Assembly (NCBI RefSeq): GCF_006716425.1
Contig: NZ_VFOZ01000001.1
Coordinates: 7,769,237 to 7,833,236 of the forward strand
Direction: 5' to 3'
Source of the DNA: Actinoallomurus bryophytorum
GTDB taxonomy: Bacteria; Actinomycetota; Actinomycetes; Streptosporangiales; Streptosporangiaceae
Length of the DNA: 64,000 bases
The position numbers and the translations under genes are program-made. Positions 42,494 through 53,800 of the stretch are shown in pieces. Position 1 is the stretch's first letter. The number at the start of each line of letters is the position of its first letter. Under the pieces are notes generated by a model that searched no databases, was not told the origin of the DNA, and saw only the letters and a program-made list of their open reading frames with translations.

Positions 42494-43546
42494 ATGCTCC
42501 AGGCCCCCAGACGCACGAGGTCGCTCGCGGCGCTCGCCTCGCTTCTCCTCACCCTCGGCCTGGTCACGGCCTGCGGGTCCGGCAAGGCCGCGTCGCCGGC
42601 CGCGACGGGTTCCGCGGGTGGCGCGTTTCCCGTGACCATCGCGCACAAGTTCGGTGCGACGACGATCAAGGCGGAGCCGAAGCGGATCGTGACGGTCGGG
42701 CTCACCGACCAGGACGCCGTGCTGGCGCTGGGCAAGGTGCCCGTCGGCACCACCGAGTGGTTCGGCGGATTCTCCGGCGCGATCGGTCCCTGGGCCAAGG
42801 ACAGGCTCCACGGCGCCCCGCTGCCGACCGTGCTCAAGGACACCGGAACGGGTCCGCAGGTCGAAAAGATCGCGGCCCTCCGGCCGGACCTGATCCTCGC
42901 GGTGTACGGGGGGCTGACCAAGAAGCAGTACCAGACGCTGTCGAAGTTCGCGCCGGTCGTCGCCCAGCCGAAGCAGTACAACGACTTCGGCGTTCCGTGG
43001 GAGGTGCAGACCAAGACGATCGGCCAGGCACTCGGCAAGGTGGGTGAGGCCGACAAGCTGGTCTCGGGTGTCGAGCAGAGGTTCACCCAGATCAGAGACG
43101 ACAACCCGGAGTTCAAGGGCAAGACGGCCGTCACCGCCACCCCGTATGAGGGCTACTTCGTCTACGGCAGCCAGGACCCGAGATCGCGGAACCTCGCGTC
43201 GCTCGGATTCACGCTGCCCGCCGACCTGGACAAGCTGATCGGTGACAAGTTCGGCGCCAGCATCAGCAAGGAGCGTACGGACCTGCTCGACCAGCAGGTC
43301 GTCGTCTGGTCCGTGTCCAACGTGGCCAAGGACGCGCCCAAGCTGCACGCGGACAAGCTCTACGCCGACCTGAACGTGGTCAAGCAGGGGCGCGAGATCG
43401 CCGTCGGAGAGGACACCCCGTACGGGATCGCGTACTCCTTCGTGACCGTGCTGAGCCTCCCGTACCTGCTCGACCGGCTGGTCCCCCAGCTCAAGGCGGC
43501 CGTCGACGGAGATCCGGCCACCAAGGTCGAGCAGCCCGCGAACTGA
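42494..43546 (+). CDS. Iron-siderophore ABC transporter substrate-binding lipoprotein (350 aa)
   Basis: I choose ATG 42494 (MLQAPRRTRSLAALASLLLT), preceded by GAAGGA; an earlier in-frame start would overlap the iron boxes. The lipobox LVTAC puts the lipid on Cys27. The mature protein has FepB/FhuD-type features: VTIAHKFGATTIKAEPKRIV, VTVGLTDQDAVLALGKVPVG, and RPDLILAVYGGLTKKQYQTL. It captures the ferric siderophore outside the cell and feeds the two permeases directly downstream. Iron repression through the tandem boxes is likely. The ligand should be the hydroxamate made by the NRPS genes that follow. Confidence 0.92.
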   Translation: MLQAPRRTRSLAALASLLLTLGLVTACGSGKAASPAATGSAGGAFPVTIAHKFGATTIKAEPKRIVTVGLTDQDAVLALGKVPVGTTEWFGGFSGAIGPWAKDRLHGAPLPTVLKDTGTGPQVEKIAALRPDLILAVYGGLTKKQYQTLSKFAPVVAQPKQYNDFGVPWEVQTKTIGQALGKVGEADKLVSGVEQRFTQIRDDNPEFKGKTAVTATPYEGYFVYGSQDPRSRNLASLGFTLPADLDKLIGDKFGASISKERTDLLDQQVVVWSVSNVAKDAPKLHADKLYADLNVVKQGREIAVGEDTPYGIAYSFVTVLSLPYLLDRLVPQLKAAVDGDPATKVEQPAN

Positions 43547-43548
43547 AC

Positions 43549-44583
43549 GTGGAGACGCACGTACGGGCCGGCGCCGGGCGCCCGGTCCTCCTGCTGGCCG
43601 CGCTCATCGCCGGCCTGGCCCTGCTCTGCCTGCTCTCCCTGGCCTTCGGCGCGCTGAACGTGCCGTTCGGCCAGGTCGCGGGCGCCCTCATCGGCCACCG
43701 CGAAAGCACCGCGGTCGACAACGTGATCTGGTCGGTCCGGGTGCCCCGCACCGCGCTCGGCCTCGTCGCCGGAGCGGCACTCGGCCTGTCCGGTGCGCTC
43801 ATGCAGGCGCTCACCCGCAACCCGCTGGCCGACCCCGGGCTGCTCGGGGTGACCGCCGGCGGCGGGTTCGGGGTCGTGATCGCCGTCGGCGTGCTCGGCC
43901 TGGGCACCCTGTACGGGTACGTCTGGTTCGCCTTTGCCGGCGCGCTGCTGGCCAGCGTGGTCGTCTACCTGCTCGGCAGGCTCGGCAGGTCGGGGCTGAC
44001 CCCGGTGAAGCTGGCCCTGGCGGGCGTGGCGGTGAGCGCGCTGCTGTCCTCTCTCACCAGCGCGATCGTGCTCACCGACTCGGACGCGCTCAACCGCTAC
44101 CGGTTCTGGTCCGCCGGCTCGCTCGGCGACCAGAACGGCGCCACGGTGCTGGCCGTCCTGCCGTTCATCGGCGTCGGGGCCGTCCTGGCGATCGCGTGCG
44201 CGCCCGCGCTCAACAGCCTGGCGCTCGGCGAGGACGTCGCCGCCGCGCTCGGGCGGCGACCGGGGCTGGTCAGGGTCCAGGGCGTGGTGGCCGTGACGCT
44301 GCTGACCGGCGCGGCGGTCGCGACGATCGGCCCGATCGTCTTCCTCGGCCTGGTCGTCCCGCACGTCGCACGGGTGCTGGCCCAGTGGGCCGGTCTGGGC
44401 CCGGACCATCGCTGGCTGCTGCCGCTGTCGGCGCTCATCGCTCCCGGTCTCCTGCTGGCCGCCGACATCCTCGGCCGGATGGTCGACCGGCCGATCGAGA
44501 TCCAGGCGGGTGTCCTGATCGCGTTCCTCGGCGGTCCGTTCTTCATCGCGATGGTCCGCCGCCGTCGTCTAGCGGAGGTGTGA
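43549..44583 (+). CDS. FecCD-family iron-siderophore permease 1 (344 aa)
   Basis: It starts at GTG 43549, 2 bp after the stop of the binding protein. About ten helices. Conserved FecCD stretches: RVPRTALGLVAGAALGLSGA, MQALTRNPLADPGLLGVTAG, and VATIGPIVFLGLVVPHVARV near the C-terminus. It forms the membrane channel with the second permease. The order (binding protein, permease, permease, ATPase) is standard for ferric-siderophore importers. Confidence 0.93.
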   Translation: METHVRAGAGRPVLLLAALIAGLALLCLLSLAFGALNVPFGQVAGALIGHRESTAVDNVIWSVRVPRTALGLVAGAALGLSGALMQALTRNPLADPGLLGVTAGGGFGVVIAVGVLGLGTLYGYVWFAFAGALLASVVVYLLGRLGRSGLTPVKLALAGVAVSALLSSLTSAIVLTDSDALNRYRFWSAGSLGDQNGATVLAVLPFIGVGAVLAIACAPALNSLALGEDVAAALGRRPGLVRVQGVVAVTLLTGAAVATIGPIVFLGLVVPHVARVLAQWAGLGPDHRWLLPLSALIAPGLLLAADILGRMVDRPIEIQAGVLIAFLGGPFFIAMVRRRRLAEV

Positions 44584-44586
44584 GCC

Positions 44587-45645
44587 GTGACCGCACGCGA
44601 GGTGCCGGTTCCGCGGTACTTCCGGTTCGCGCTGCCGCCGGTCTCCGGTCTGCTGCGCCCCCGGCTGATCGCGGTGTGCCTGGGCCTGACGGCCGCGACG
44701 TTCCTGGTCGTGTGCGTGAGCCTGTCGGTCGGGGACTTCTCGATCGGGCTGGTCGATGTCGTCAAGGCCGTCGCCGGGACCGGCGATCCGGGGAACGTCC
44801 TGATCATCCGGGAGCTGCGGATGCCGCGGGTCGTCACCGGGCTGCTCGTCGGCGTCGCCTTCGCCCTGTCCGGCGCGCTCTTCCAGACCATGACCCGCAA
44901 CCCGATGGCCAGCCCGGACGTGATCGGGCTGACCGAGGGATCGGGTACGGCCGTCGTCGCGGCCATCATGCTCGGCTGGGACGGCGGCCTGGGCCTGCAG
45001 ACGCTCGGGCTGCTCGGCGGGCTGGCCAGCGCGCTGCTGGTGTACGCGCTGGCCTGGCGTGGCGGCACCACCGGATACCGCATCATCCTGGTCGGCATCG
45101 GGGTGTCGTGGATGTGCACGAGCGCGACCGACTACCTCATCGCCCGTGGCGGGGAGTTCCAGGCCCAGGCCGCGCTCGGCTGGCTGGTCGGCAACCTCAA
45201 CGGCCGGGGCTGGGACCAGGCCGCGCCGCTCGCGCTCGCCCTGGCGGTGCTGGTGCCGGTCGCCCTGGGGCTCGGCCGCCTGATGCGTACGCTCCAGCTC
45301 GGTGACGACGTCGCCGGGGGACTGGGCACCCCCGTGCAGTGGGTCCGGCTGGGACTGATGGTGGCCGGCGTGGGCCTGATCGCGTTCGGTACGGCCGCGG
45401 CGGGGCCGATCGCCTTCGTGGCGCTGATGGCCCCGCAGATCGCCCAGCGGCTGGCGGGCACCGCCTGGCCGCCGCCCATCACCTCGGCGGTGACCGGGGG
45501 ACTGGTCGTGGCCGGCTCCGACCTGGTCGCGCGGACCCTCATTCCCGGTACGGAGCTGCCCGTCGGGATCGTCACCGGAGTGCTGGGCGCGCCCGTGCTG
45601 CTCTGGCTGCTCATCCGCGCCAACCGCGCGGGCTCAGGAGGCTGA
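44587..45645 (+). CDS. FecCD-family iron-siderophore permease 2 (352 aa)
   Basis: It starts at GTG 44587, 3 bp after permease 1. Family motifs: RELRMPRVVTGLLVGVAFAL, FQTMTRNPMASPDVIGLTEG and AAAGPIAFVALMAPQIAQRL. About nine to ten helices are predicted. The N-terminal 30 residues (VPRYFRFALPPVSGLLRPRL) are extra cytoplasmic sequence. It heterodimerises with permease 1. Confidence 0.93.
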   Translation: MTAREVPVPRYFRFALPPVSGLLRPRLIAVCLGLTAATFLVVCVSLSVGDFSIGLVDVVKAVAGTGDPGNVLIIRELRMPRVVTGLLVGVAFALSGALFQTMTRNPMASPDVIGLTEGSGTAVVAAIMLGWDGGLGLQTLGLLGGLASALLVYALAWRGGTTGYRIILVGIGVSWMCTSATDYLIARGGEFQAQAALGWLVGNLNGRGWDQAAPLALALAVLVPVALGLGRLMRTLQLGDDVAGGLGTPVQWVRLGLMVAGVGLIAFGTAAAGPIAFVALMAPQIAQRLAGTAWPPPITSAVTGGLVVAGSDLVARTLIPGTELPVGIVTGVLGAPVLLWLLIRANRAGSGG

Positions 45646-45647
45646 AC

Positions 45648-46466
45648 ATGGAGACACCCGCCCCGGACCTGCGCGCGAACGGTCTGAGCCTGGCCTACGA
45701 CGGCGCGCCCGTGGTGACCGACCTCGACCTGGTCGTGCCCCCCGGGCGGATCACCGCCATCGTCGGCGCCAACGCGTGCGGCAAGTCCACCCTGCTCCGC
45801 GCGCTGGCACGGCTGCTCGCGCCCCGGCACGGGACGGTCCGGTTGGACGGCCGTGCGCTGAGGTCCATCCCGACCCGGGAGCTGGCGCAGCGGCTGGGCA
45901 TCCTCCCGCAGGGTCCGGTCGCACCCGACGGGCTGACCGTCCTCGACCTGGTCAGCCGCGGTCGCTCGCCCCACCAGACCTGGTGGCGGCAGTGGTCGAA
46001 GGCAGACCAGAGCGCGGTGTACGCCGCGCTGGCGGCGACTGGCATCACCGACCTGGCCGGCCGTTCCGTCGACGAACTGTCGGGCGGGCAGCGGCAGCGC
46101 GCGTGGATCGCGATGGCGATGGCCCAGGGCACCCAGGTGCTGCTGCTCGACGAGCCGACCACCTACCTCGACATGGCGCACCAGATCGACGTTCTCGACC
46201 TGGTCACCGACCTGAACCAGCGTGAGGGCAGGACCATCGTGATGGTCCTGCACGACCTGAACCAGGCGTGCCGCTACGCCGACCACATGGTCGCGATGAA
46301 GTCCGGCCGGATCGTCGCGGAGGGCGACCCCGCGGACGTCATCACGGCCGCGACCGTCGAGGACGTCTTCGACCTGCGGTGCCAGGTCACGACCGACCCC
46401 GTCAGCGGCACCCCGCTCGTGATCCCCATCAGCCGTCACCACGTCGCCGCACCCGTGGGCGAATGA
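45648..46466 (+). CDS. Iron-siderophore ABC transporter ATPase (FepC/FhuC-like, 272 aa)
   Basis: ATG at 45648, 2 bp after permease 2. Walker A is GANACGKSTLLRAL (Ala where Gly is usual), Q-loop LGILPQGPVAPDGLTVLDLV, signature LSGGQRQRAWIAMAMAQGTQ, Walker B VLLLDEPTTYLDMAHQ and switch VMVLHDLNQACRYADH. These are the exact features of siderophore-uptake ATPases. It powers import with the two FecCD permeases. Its stop codon is the first three bases of an iron box (46464), so the NRPS promoter starts immediately downstream. Confidence 0.93.
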   Translation: METPAPDLRANGLSLAYDGAPVVTDLDLVVPPGRITAIVGANACGKSTLLRALARLLAPRHGTVRLDGRALRSIPTRELAQRLGILPQGPVAPDGLTVLDLVSRGRSPHQTWWRQWSKADQSAVYAALAATGITDLAGRSVDELSGGQRQRAWIAMAMAQGTQVLLLDEPTTYLDMAHQIDVLDLVTDLNQREGRTIVMVLHDLNQACRYADHMVAMKSGRIVAEGDPADVITAATVEDVFDLRCQVTTDPVSGTPLVIPISRHHVAAPVGE

Positions 46467-46526
46467 GGTAAGGGTCACCTAAGAAATCCGAAAGAAGAGG
46501 GTTGTTCTTAGGTAAGGCTTACCTTA
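46464..46526 (+). promoter_or_regulatory. Two iron boxes before the NRPS genes
   Basis: Box at 46464-46482 (15/19 to TTAGGTTAGGCTAACCTAA) and box at 46508-46526 (16/19; AGGTAAG and CTTACCT mirror each other). The first overlaps the ATPase stop codon. Together they give the synthetase genes their own iron-repressed promoter, separate from the importer's. Confidence 0.82.
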
Positions 46527-46588
46527 GTGTCGAGCCGGTTGATCGATCCGGCCGCGTCCGGCCCAGAGCCTCAGGAGCTGCACGAACG

Positions 46589-49500
46589 ATGTGGATCAGT
46601 GAGGCCTGGGACGGCGGTCCCTGTGTCGTCGCCCCCGCGACCCTGCCCGACCTGTTCGCCGAGCAGGTCCGCCGCGCGCCGGACGCGATCGCGGTGGTCC
46701 ACGAGGACCTCACGCTGACCTACCGGGAGCTGGACGCTCGGGCCAACCGCCTCGCGCACGCGCTGGCGGCGCGCGGCGCCGGGCCGGAGCGCGTCGTGGC
46801 GCTGGCGGTCCCGCGCTCGGCCGACCTCATCGTCGCGGAGCTCGCCGTGCTCAAGGCGGGCGCCGCGTACCTGCCCCTCGACCTGGACCATCCGGCCGAA
46901 CGCATCGCCTACATGCTGGACGACGCGCGCCCGGCCTGTGCGGTGACCACCGAGGCCGGCGCCGGGGCGTTCACGACGCTGCCGGTCGTGGCGCTGGACG
47001 CTCCGGAGGTCGTCGCGGAGCTGCGGCGCCTGCCCGGCACCGCGCCCGCCGTGACGCCGCACGTGCTGGGCACCGCGTACGTCATCTACACGTCCGGCTC
47101 GACCGGGCGGCCCAAGGGCGTCCAGCTCTCCCACGCCGGAGTGGCCAAACTCGTCTCCACCCAGCGCGAGCGCTTCGGCGCGGGCGACGGCATCCGGGTG
47201 CTCCAGTTCGCCTCACCGAGCTTCGACGTCGCGTTCTGGGACCTGTGCCTGGCGCTGCTGTCCGGCGGACGGCTCGTGGTCGTCCCGTCCGAGCGCAGGG
47301 TGCCGGGCCCGGAGCTGACCGAGTACGCCTGGGCGAACGCCGTCAACTTCATGATCCTGCCGCCCGCGCTGCTGGCGGCACTGCCGCCCGGCCTCGACCT
47401 GCCGCCCGGCATCCTGCTGGCCGGCACCGAGCGCGTCTCGCCCGAGCTGGTCGCCCGCTGGGGTGCGGGGCGCCGGATGTTCAACGCCTACGGGCCGACC
47501 GAGGCGACGGTGAACTCGACACTGGGGGAGTGCGACCCGGCCGCGCCCGGCGGCTCCGTGCCGATCGGCCGTCCCGACCCGGGCACCCGCGCGTACGTCC
47601 TGGACGACGCGCTGCGCCCCGTCCCGCAGGGGACCCCGGGTGAGCTGTACCTGAGCGGTCCCGGACTGGCCCGCGGCTACCTCGGCCGCCCCGGGCTGAC
47701 GGCGGAGCGCTTCGTCGCCGATCCGTTCGGCGACGACGGCGAGCGGATGTACCGGACCGGCGACCTGGTCCGGTGGCTCGACGACGGCCGGCTCGACTTC
47801 CTGGGCCGGGTCGACGAGCAGGTCAAGGTGCGCGGCCACCGGATCGAACCCGGGGAGATCGAGTCCGTGCTGGCCCGTCACCCCGCCGTCGGGCAGGCGG
47901 CCGTGATCGTACGCGAGGACCGTACGGGGGACCGGCGGCTCACCGCGTACGTGGTGCCCGCCGCAACACCCGCGCACCGCGACGAGGAGGACGAGCAGGC
48001 CACCGTCGCCGAATGGAAGGACCTGCACGAACTCCTCTACCGGGCGGGGAGCGCCGAGCGGCCCGAGGAGAACTTCACCGGCTGGAACAGCAGCTACGAC
48101 GGCACGCCCATCCCGCTGCCCGAGATGCGCGAGTGGCGGGACGCGACGGTCGCGCGGATCGCCGGGCTCGGCCCCCGCCACCTCCTGGAGATCGGGGTGG
48201 GCAGCGGCCTGCTCCTGTCCCGGCTCGCCCCCGCGTGTGAGTCCTACTGGGGCCTCGACCTGTCCGAGGAGGCCGTCGCCGCGCTCCGGGCCTCCCTCCA
48301 GGACCGGCCCGGTCTGGCCGCCAAGGTCGAGCTGCGCGCCCAGCCCGCCCACGACCTCGGCGGGCTGCCCGAGGGACGCTTCGACACGATCGTCATCAAC
48401 TCCGTCGCCCAGTACTTCCCGAGCGCCGGATACCTCCTCGACGTGCTGCGCCGCTGCACGGCCCTGCTCGCCCCGGGCGGCCGGATCTTCGTCGGCGACG
48501 TCCGCAACCTGCGGCTGCTGCGGCACTTCCGCGAGGCGACCGGGAGCACCCCCGCAGGCGACGTCCTCGCCTGGGAGAACGAACTCCTCCTCGACCCCGA
48601 CTTCTTCGCCTCGCTCCCGTCGCTGATCCCCGCGCTCGCCTCGGCCGATGTCCGCGTGAAGCGCGCACGCCACCACAACGAGCTGAGCCGCTACCGCTAC
48701 GACGTCATCCTGCACACCACCCCGGCCGGCACACGTACGCCGGCGGTGCTGCGCTGGGGCGCCGACGTCCCCGACCTCGACGCGCTGCGCGTACGGCTGG
48801 CCGGACGGCAGGGCCCGCTGCGGCTCACCGGCGTCCCCAACGGCCGCCTCGGCGCGGGCGTGGATCCCGAGGCCTTCCAGGAGCTGGCCGAGCGGGTGTT
48901 CGTCACCTGGACCGGCGACTCCGGCCGCGGGGACCTCGACGTCCTGTTCACCACCGACGAGCACGCCGACGGCCTGTACGTCCCCGGTGCACCGCCCCGT
49001 GACGGCCTGGCGAACACCCCGGCCGCGTTCCGGGACGAGACGTCACTGGTCAAGGCCCTGCGCGTGCACGCGCAGCGGTGGCTGCCGGACTACATGGTGC
49101 CCGCCGCGTTCGTGGTGCTGCCCCGGTTGCCGGTGCTGACCAGCGGCAAGCTCGACCGGGCCGCGCTGCCGGCCCCCGATCTGGCCGCGAGCGCCGGGGG
49201 ACGGCCCGCGCGCGACGAGCGGGAGGCGACGCTCTGCGGGCTGTTCGCCGAGGTGCTCGGGGTGCCGGGCGTCGGGATCGACGATGACTTCTTCGCGCTC
49301 GGCGGCGACAGCATCGTGTCCATCCAGCTGGTGCTGCGAGCACGTGCGTCGGGCCTGGTGTGCACGCCCCGGCAGGTGTTCCAGCGGCGCACGGTCGCCG
49401 AGCTCGCGACCGTCGTCACCGCACTCGACCCGGAGGTGGCGGCTGACCCCGGCGACGGAGCGGGGGAGGTCCCGTTCACGCCGATCCTGCGCTGGCTGGA

Positions 49501-50878
49501 CGAGTGCGGTGGTGACATCCGCGGGTTCAGCCAGTCCCTGCTCGTGACCACGCCGGCCGGGCTGACCGGAGCCGGCCTGGAGGCGATCCTGCAGGCCGTC
49601 GCGGACAAGCACGACCTGCTGCGCGCCGTTCTCGTGCGCGGCACCGCCGACCGGCCGGGACACCTGCGGGTCCGGCCGCGCGGCGAGGTCCGCGCGGCCG
49701 GGTGGATCCGGCGCCTGTCCGGTTCGTGGGAGGACGGCCTGGCCGAGGCGGTGGCACGGCTCGCGCCGGAGGACGGGCTGATGGTCCAGGCGGTCTGGTT
49801 CGACGCGGGCACGGAGCGGCCGGGCCGGCTCCTGCTCGTCATCCACCACGCGGTCATCGACGGTGTCTCCTGGCGCATCCTGCCCGGCGACCTGGAGTCC
49901 GCGTGGGCGGATCTGTCCGCCGGACGGCCACCCGCGCTCGAACCCGCGGGGACCTCGTTCCGCCGCTGGAGCACGGCCCTCGCCGAGACCGACCGGACCG
50001 GCGAGCTGGGGCTGTGGACCGGCATGCTCACCGGCCCCGACCCCGCTCTCACCCACCGCCCGCTGGACCCCGTCGAGGACGTGCGGTCCGTGCGGCACCA
50101 CACCGTACGGCTCTCCACGGAACGGACGGCGCCGCTGCTCACCACGGTCCCGGCCGCGTTCCACGCCGAGGTCAACGACGTGCTGCTCACCGCGCTCGCC
50201 CTCGCGGTCGGCGACTGGCGGAGGAGACGGGGACTCGGGGACCTGACCGAGGTCCTGATCGCCCTCGAGGGGCACGGCCGCGAGGAGCAGGTGGTGGCGA
50301 ACGCCGACCTGTCCCGCACGCTCGGCTGGTTCACCAGCATCTTCCCCGTCCGCCTCGCCCCCGGCACGACCGCTCTCACCGGAGGGCCGGAGACGGGCGC
50401 GGCGCTCAAACGGGTGAAGGAACAGCTGCGGGCCCTGCCCGACCACGGCCTCGGCTACGGCCTGCTCCGCCACCTCGACACCGAGACCGGGCCGGTGCTG
50501 GCGAAGCTCGCCGTCCCCCAGATCAGCTTCAATTACCTCGGCCGCTTCGCCGTCGCCGACGCCCCGGACGCCCCCTGGCGGCCCGTCGCCGGGGCGGGGG
50601 TCCTGGCCGGCGGTTTCGACGCGGCGATGCCGGTCGCGCCGTACACGCTCGAGGTCAACGCCTACACGCAGGACACCGCGGAGGGCCCCGAGCTGGCCGT
50701 CACCTGGGCCTGGCCCGGGACGCTCCTGGACGAGACGGCCGTCGCCGACCTCGCCGCCACCTGGTTCAGAGCGCTGGACGGGCTCGCCGACTCCGGCGCC
50801 GGCGGCCACACCCCGTCCGACCTGACCCTGGCCCTGGGCCAGGACGAGATCGAGGAGTTCGAAGCCGAGTGGCGATGA
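46589..50878 (+). CDS. NRPS loading module A-nMT-T-E (1429 aa)
   Basis: I choose ATG 46589 ([20 protein letters not shown]); AGGAG lies 11 bp upstream, whereas an earlier start would sit inside the iron box. Order: adenylation (about 15-470 and 800-860; [10 protein letters not shown] near 168), an N-methyltransferase inserted between A8 and A9 (about 475-712; LEIGVGSG near 533), a thiolation domain (LGGDSIVSI near 905) and an epimerization domain (about 960-1415; [11 protein letters not shown] near 1087). No condensation domain precedes it, so it starts the chain. It should load an amino acid, N-methylate it and turn it to D. The pocket code by eye is DVWILAAVNK, which I cannot assign. The short acidic C-terminus looks like a docking (COM) donor. 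Confidence 0.92.
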   Translation: MWISEAWDGGPCVVAPATLPDLFAEQVRRAPDAIAVVHEDLTLTYRELDARANRLAHALAARGAGPERVVALAVPRSADLIVAELAVLKAGAAYLPLDLDHPAERIAYMLDDARPACAVTTEAGAGAFTTLPVVALDAPEVVAELRRLPGTAPAVTPHVLGTAYVIYTSGSTGRPKGVQLSHAGVAKLVSTQRERFGAGDGIRVLQFASPSFDVAFWDLCLALLSGGRLVVVPSERRVPGPELTEYAWANAVNFMILPPALLAALPPGLDLPPGILLAGTERVSPELVARWGAGRRMFNAYGPTEATVNSTLGECDPAAPGGSVPIGRPDPGTRAYVLDDALRPVPQGTPGELYLSGPGLARGYLGRPGLTAERFVADPFGDDGERMYRTGDLVRWLDDGRLDFLGRVDEQVKVRGHRIEPGEIESVLARHPAVGQAAVIVREDRTGDRRLTAYVVPAATPAHRDEEDEQATVAEWKDLHELLYRAGSAERPEENFTGWNSSYDGTPIPLPEMREWRDATVARIAGLGPRHLLEIGVGSGLLLSRLAPACESYWGLDLSEEAVAALRASLQDRPGLAAKVELRAQPAHDLGGLPEGRFDTIVINSVAQYFPSAGYLLDVLRRCTALLAPGGRIFVGDVRNLRLLRHFREATGSTPAGDVLAWENELLLDPDFFASLPSLIPALASADVRVKRARHHNELSRYRYDVILHTTPAGTRTPAVLRWGADVPDLDALRVRLAGRQGPLRLTGVPNGRLGAGVDPEAFQELAERVFVTWTGDSGRGDLDVLFTTDEHADGLYVPGAPPRDGLANTPAAFRDETSLVKALRVHAQRWLPDYMVPAAFVVLPRLPVLTSGKLDRAALPAPDLAASAGGRPARDEREATLCGLFAEVLGVPGVGIDDDFFALGGDSIVSIQLVLRARASGLVCTPRQVFQRRTVAELATVVTALDPEVAADPGDGAGEVPFTPILRWLDECGGDIRGFSQSLLVTTPAGLTGAGLEAILQAVADKHDLLRAVLVRGTADRPGHLRVRPRGEVRAAGWIRRLSGSWEDGLAEAVARLAPEDGLMVQAVWFDAGTERPGRLLLVIHHAVIDGVSWRILPGDLESAWADLSAGRPPALEPAGTSFRRWSTALAETDRTGELGLWTGMLTGPDPALTHRPLDPVEDVRSVRHHTVRLSTERTAPLLTTVPAAFHAEVNDVLLTALALAVGDWRRRRGLGDLTEVLIALEGHGREEQVVANADLSRTLGWFTSIFPVRLAPGTTALTGGPETGAALKRVKEQLRALPDHGLGYGLLRHLDTETGPVLAKLAVPQISFNYLGRFAVADAPDAPWRPVAGAGVLAGGFDAAMPVAPYTLEVNAYTQDTAEGPELAVTWAWPGTLLDETAVADLAATWFRALDGLADSGAGGHTPSDLTLALGQDEIEEFEAEWR

Positions 50879-53800
50879 CACCTCCTTCCGGTCTGCAGGA
50901 CGTACTGCCGCTGACCCCCATGCAGGAGGGCCTGCTGTTCCACGCCCTCCGGGATCGATCCGGTCCGGATGTCTACACCGGCCAGCTGACCGTCGACTTC
51001 ACCGGCCCGCTCGACCCGGCCGCCCTGCGCGCCGCGGCCCGTGCGCTGATCGAGCGCCACCCGCAGCTCAGAGCGGCCTTCCGCCAGCGCAAGAACGGCC
51101 AGGCCGCGGCTCTGGTGCCCCGCCACGTCGAGCCGCCCTGGCGCGAGCTGGACCTGACCGGCGCGGACGAGGGAGACCTGGACCGGCTCCTGGACGCCGA
51201 GCTCGCCGAGCGGTTCGACCCGGCGGTCCCACCGCTGATGCGCCTGCTGCTCGTGCGGCTCGCGCCCGGCCGGCACCGGCTCGTGCTCACGCACCACCAC
51301 CTGCTTCTCGACGGCTGGTCGCTGCCGCTGCTCGTGGCCGAGCTGCACGCCCTGTACGAGCGCCGCCCGCTCGAACCCGCCCCGGACATCCGCGACTACC
51401 TGGCCTGGCTCGGTTCGCGCGACCGGCAGGCCGCGGAGACGGCCTGGCGAACGGCGCTGGCCGGACTGGAGGGCCCGACCCTGGTCGCCCCGGGCGCGGC
51501 GGCCCCGTCCGCACTGCCCGGACGGGTCACCCTCGACCTGCCGGTGGAGTCGACGTCCGGACTCGTCGCGTTCGCGCGCAGCCGGGGCCTGACCCTCAAC
51601 ACGGTCGTCCAGGGCGCCTGGGGGCTGTCGCTGTCGGCGCTGACCGGCCGGACGGACGTGGTGTTCGGCGCGACCGTCGCGGGACGCCCGCCGGAGCTTC
51701 CGGGCGCCGAGCGCCTGGTCGGCCTGTTCATCAACACGGTCCCGGTGCGCGTACGCGCCTCGCCCTGGGACCGGGTGTCCGACCTGCTCGCCCGGCTGCA
51801 GGACGAGCAGTCACTGCTGATGGAGCACCAGCACCTCGGCCTGGCCGACGTGCAGCGGCTCGCCGGCGCCGGCGAGTTGTTCGACACCCTCACGGTCTTT
51901 GAGAACTATCCGGCCGGCGACGGCTTCGAGGTCCGCGACGCCGACCACTACCCGCTGTCGCTCACCGTGCGTCCCGGCGAGCGCCTGCACCTGACCCTGG
52001 AGTACCGGACCGACCTGTTCGACGCGGCGGAGGCCGGAGAGCTGCTCGGACGGCTGCGGAACGTCCTGGCCGCCATCGTCCGCGACCCCGACCAGGCGGC
52101 CGGACGCGTCGGCGGCCGCCCGCACCGGCCGGTGACCGCCGCGCCGCCTCCGCCCCTGCTGACGGTGCCCGCGCTGCTGGCGGCCCAGGCGGGCCGCACA
52201 CCCGAGGCGACCGCGCTGGTCGGCGGCGGCCGCACCTGGTCCTATGCCGGGCTCTGGCGCTGGACCGACCGGCTCGCCTGGACGCTCATCGGCCGTGGTG
52301 TCCGGCCCGGCGACACCGTCGCCCTGGACCTGCCGCGCGCCCTCATGGTCCCCGCGCTGCTGGGTGTGCTGAAGACCGGCGCGGCCTACCTTCCCCTCGA
52401 CCCCGACCAGCCCGCCGACCGGACCGCGTTCCTGCTGGAGGACGCCGCGCCCGCCCTCGTCCTGCGTGCGGCGGATCTGGACGGTCTGGCGGACGGCCCA
52501 CCCGTGGACCGCTCGACACCTTCGGGCGCCGCATACGTGATCTACACCTCCGGTTCGACGGGCCGCCCCAAGGGCGTGGTCGTGCCGCACCAGGGACTGG
52601 CGAACCTGTTCCTCTCCCACCGGACGCGGTTGATGGAACCGGCGGGCCGTGCGCTGCGGGTGGCGCACGTGGCCTCGTTCGTGTTCGACGGTTCGTGGGA
52701 GCCGTTGCTGTGGATGTTCGACGGGCACGCTTTGCATGTCCTGGAGGACTACAGGGACGGCGCGGCGGTGGTCGAGGCCGCCCGCGATCTCGACGTGCTG
52801 GATGTGACCCCGACCTACTTGCGGGAGCTCGTCTCGGCGGGGTTGCTGGACGCGGGTCTGAAGGTGCTGCTGGTCGGCGGCGAGGCCGTCGATCCGGGCT
52901 TGTGGCGGCGCGTGTGCGCGGTCCCCGGCCTGACCTGTCATGACCTGTACGGTCCGACCGAGGCGTCGGTGGACTCCTACGGTTGGCACGGCGCTGGTCG
53001 TGAACCGTACGAGCTGGACAACACCCGCACGTACGTACTCGACGCCGCCTTGCGCCCCGTCCCGCCCGGTGTGGTCGGTGAGCTGTACGTCACCGGAGCG
53101 GGCCTGGCACACGGGTATCTCGACCGTCCGGGGCTGACCGCCGAGCGGTTCGTGGCCGACCCGTTCGGCGGCGGCCGGATGTACCGCACCGGCGACCTCG
53201 CCCGCAGGAACGCCGCGGGAGCCCTGGAGCTCGCGGGCCGCGCGGACGGTCAGGTGAAGGTCCGTGGCTACCGGATCGAGCTGGGCGAGATCGAGGCGGT
53301 GCTGGCCGAGGCCGTCCAGGCGGCGGTCGTCGTACGGGAGGACGCCCCGGGAATACGGCGGCTCGTCGCGTACGTGGTCGGTGACGCCACCGGGCTGCGC
53401 GAGCGCGTGGCCGCCCGGCTGCCCGCCTACATGGTCCCGGCGGCGTACGTCGAGCTGGACGCGCTGCCGCGCACGGTCAGCGGCAAGCTCGACCACACCG
53501 CCCTGCCCGCCCCCGGGGCGCACGTGCCGTCGGCCCGCCCGCGCACGCCGCGCGAGGAGACGCTCTGCGCGCTGTTCGCCGAGCTGCTCGGCCTGCACGA
53601 GGCCGGCGTCGACGACGACTTCTTCGCCCTCGGCGGCCACTCGCTGCTGGCCATGCGGCTCACCGGGCGGATCCGCGCCGAACTCGGCGCGGACCTGCCC
53701 ATCCGCGCCGTCTTCGAGGCGCCGACACCGGCCGGAATCGCGCGGCGGCTCGGCGACGGCCCCGCGTACCGTCCCGCCCTCGTCGCGGGGGAGCGGCCGG

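Noticed and set aside
46464-46588. NRPS start at 46502
   Set aside because: It would place the start inside the second iron box; ATG 46589 has a ribosome site and begins the A-domain fold normally.
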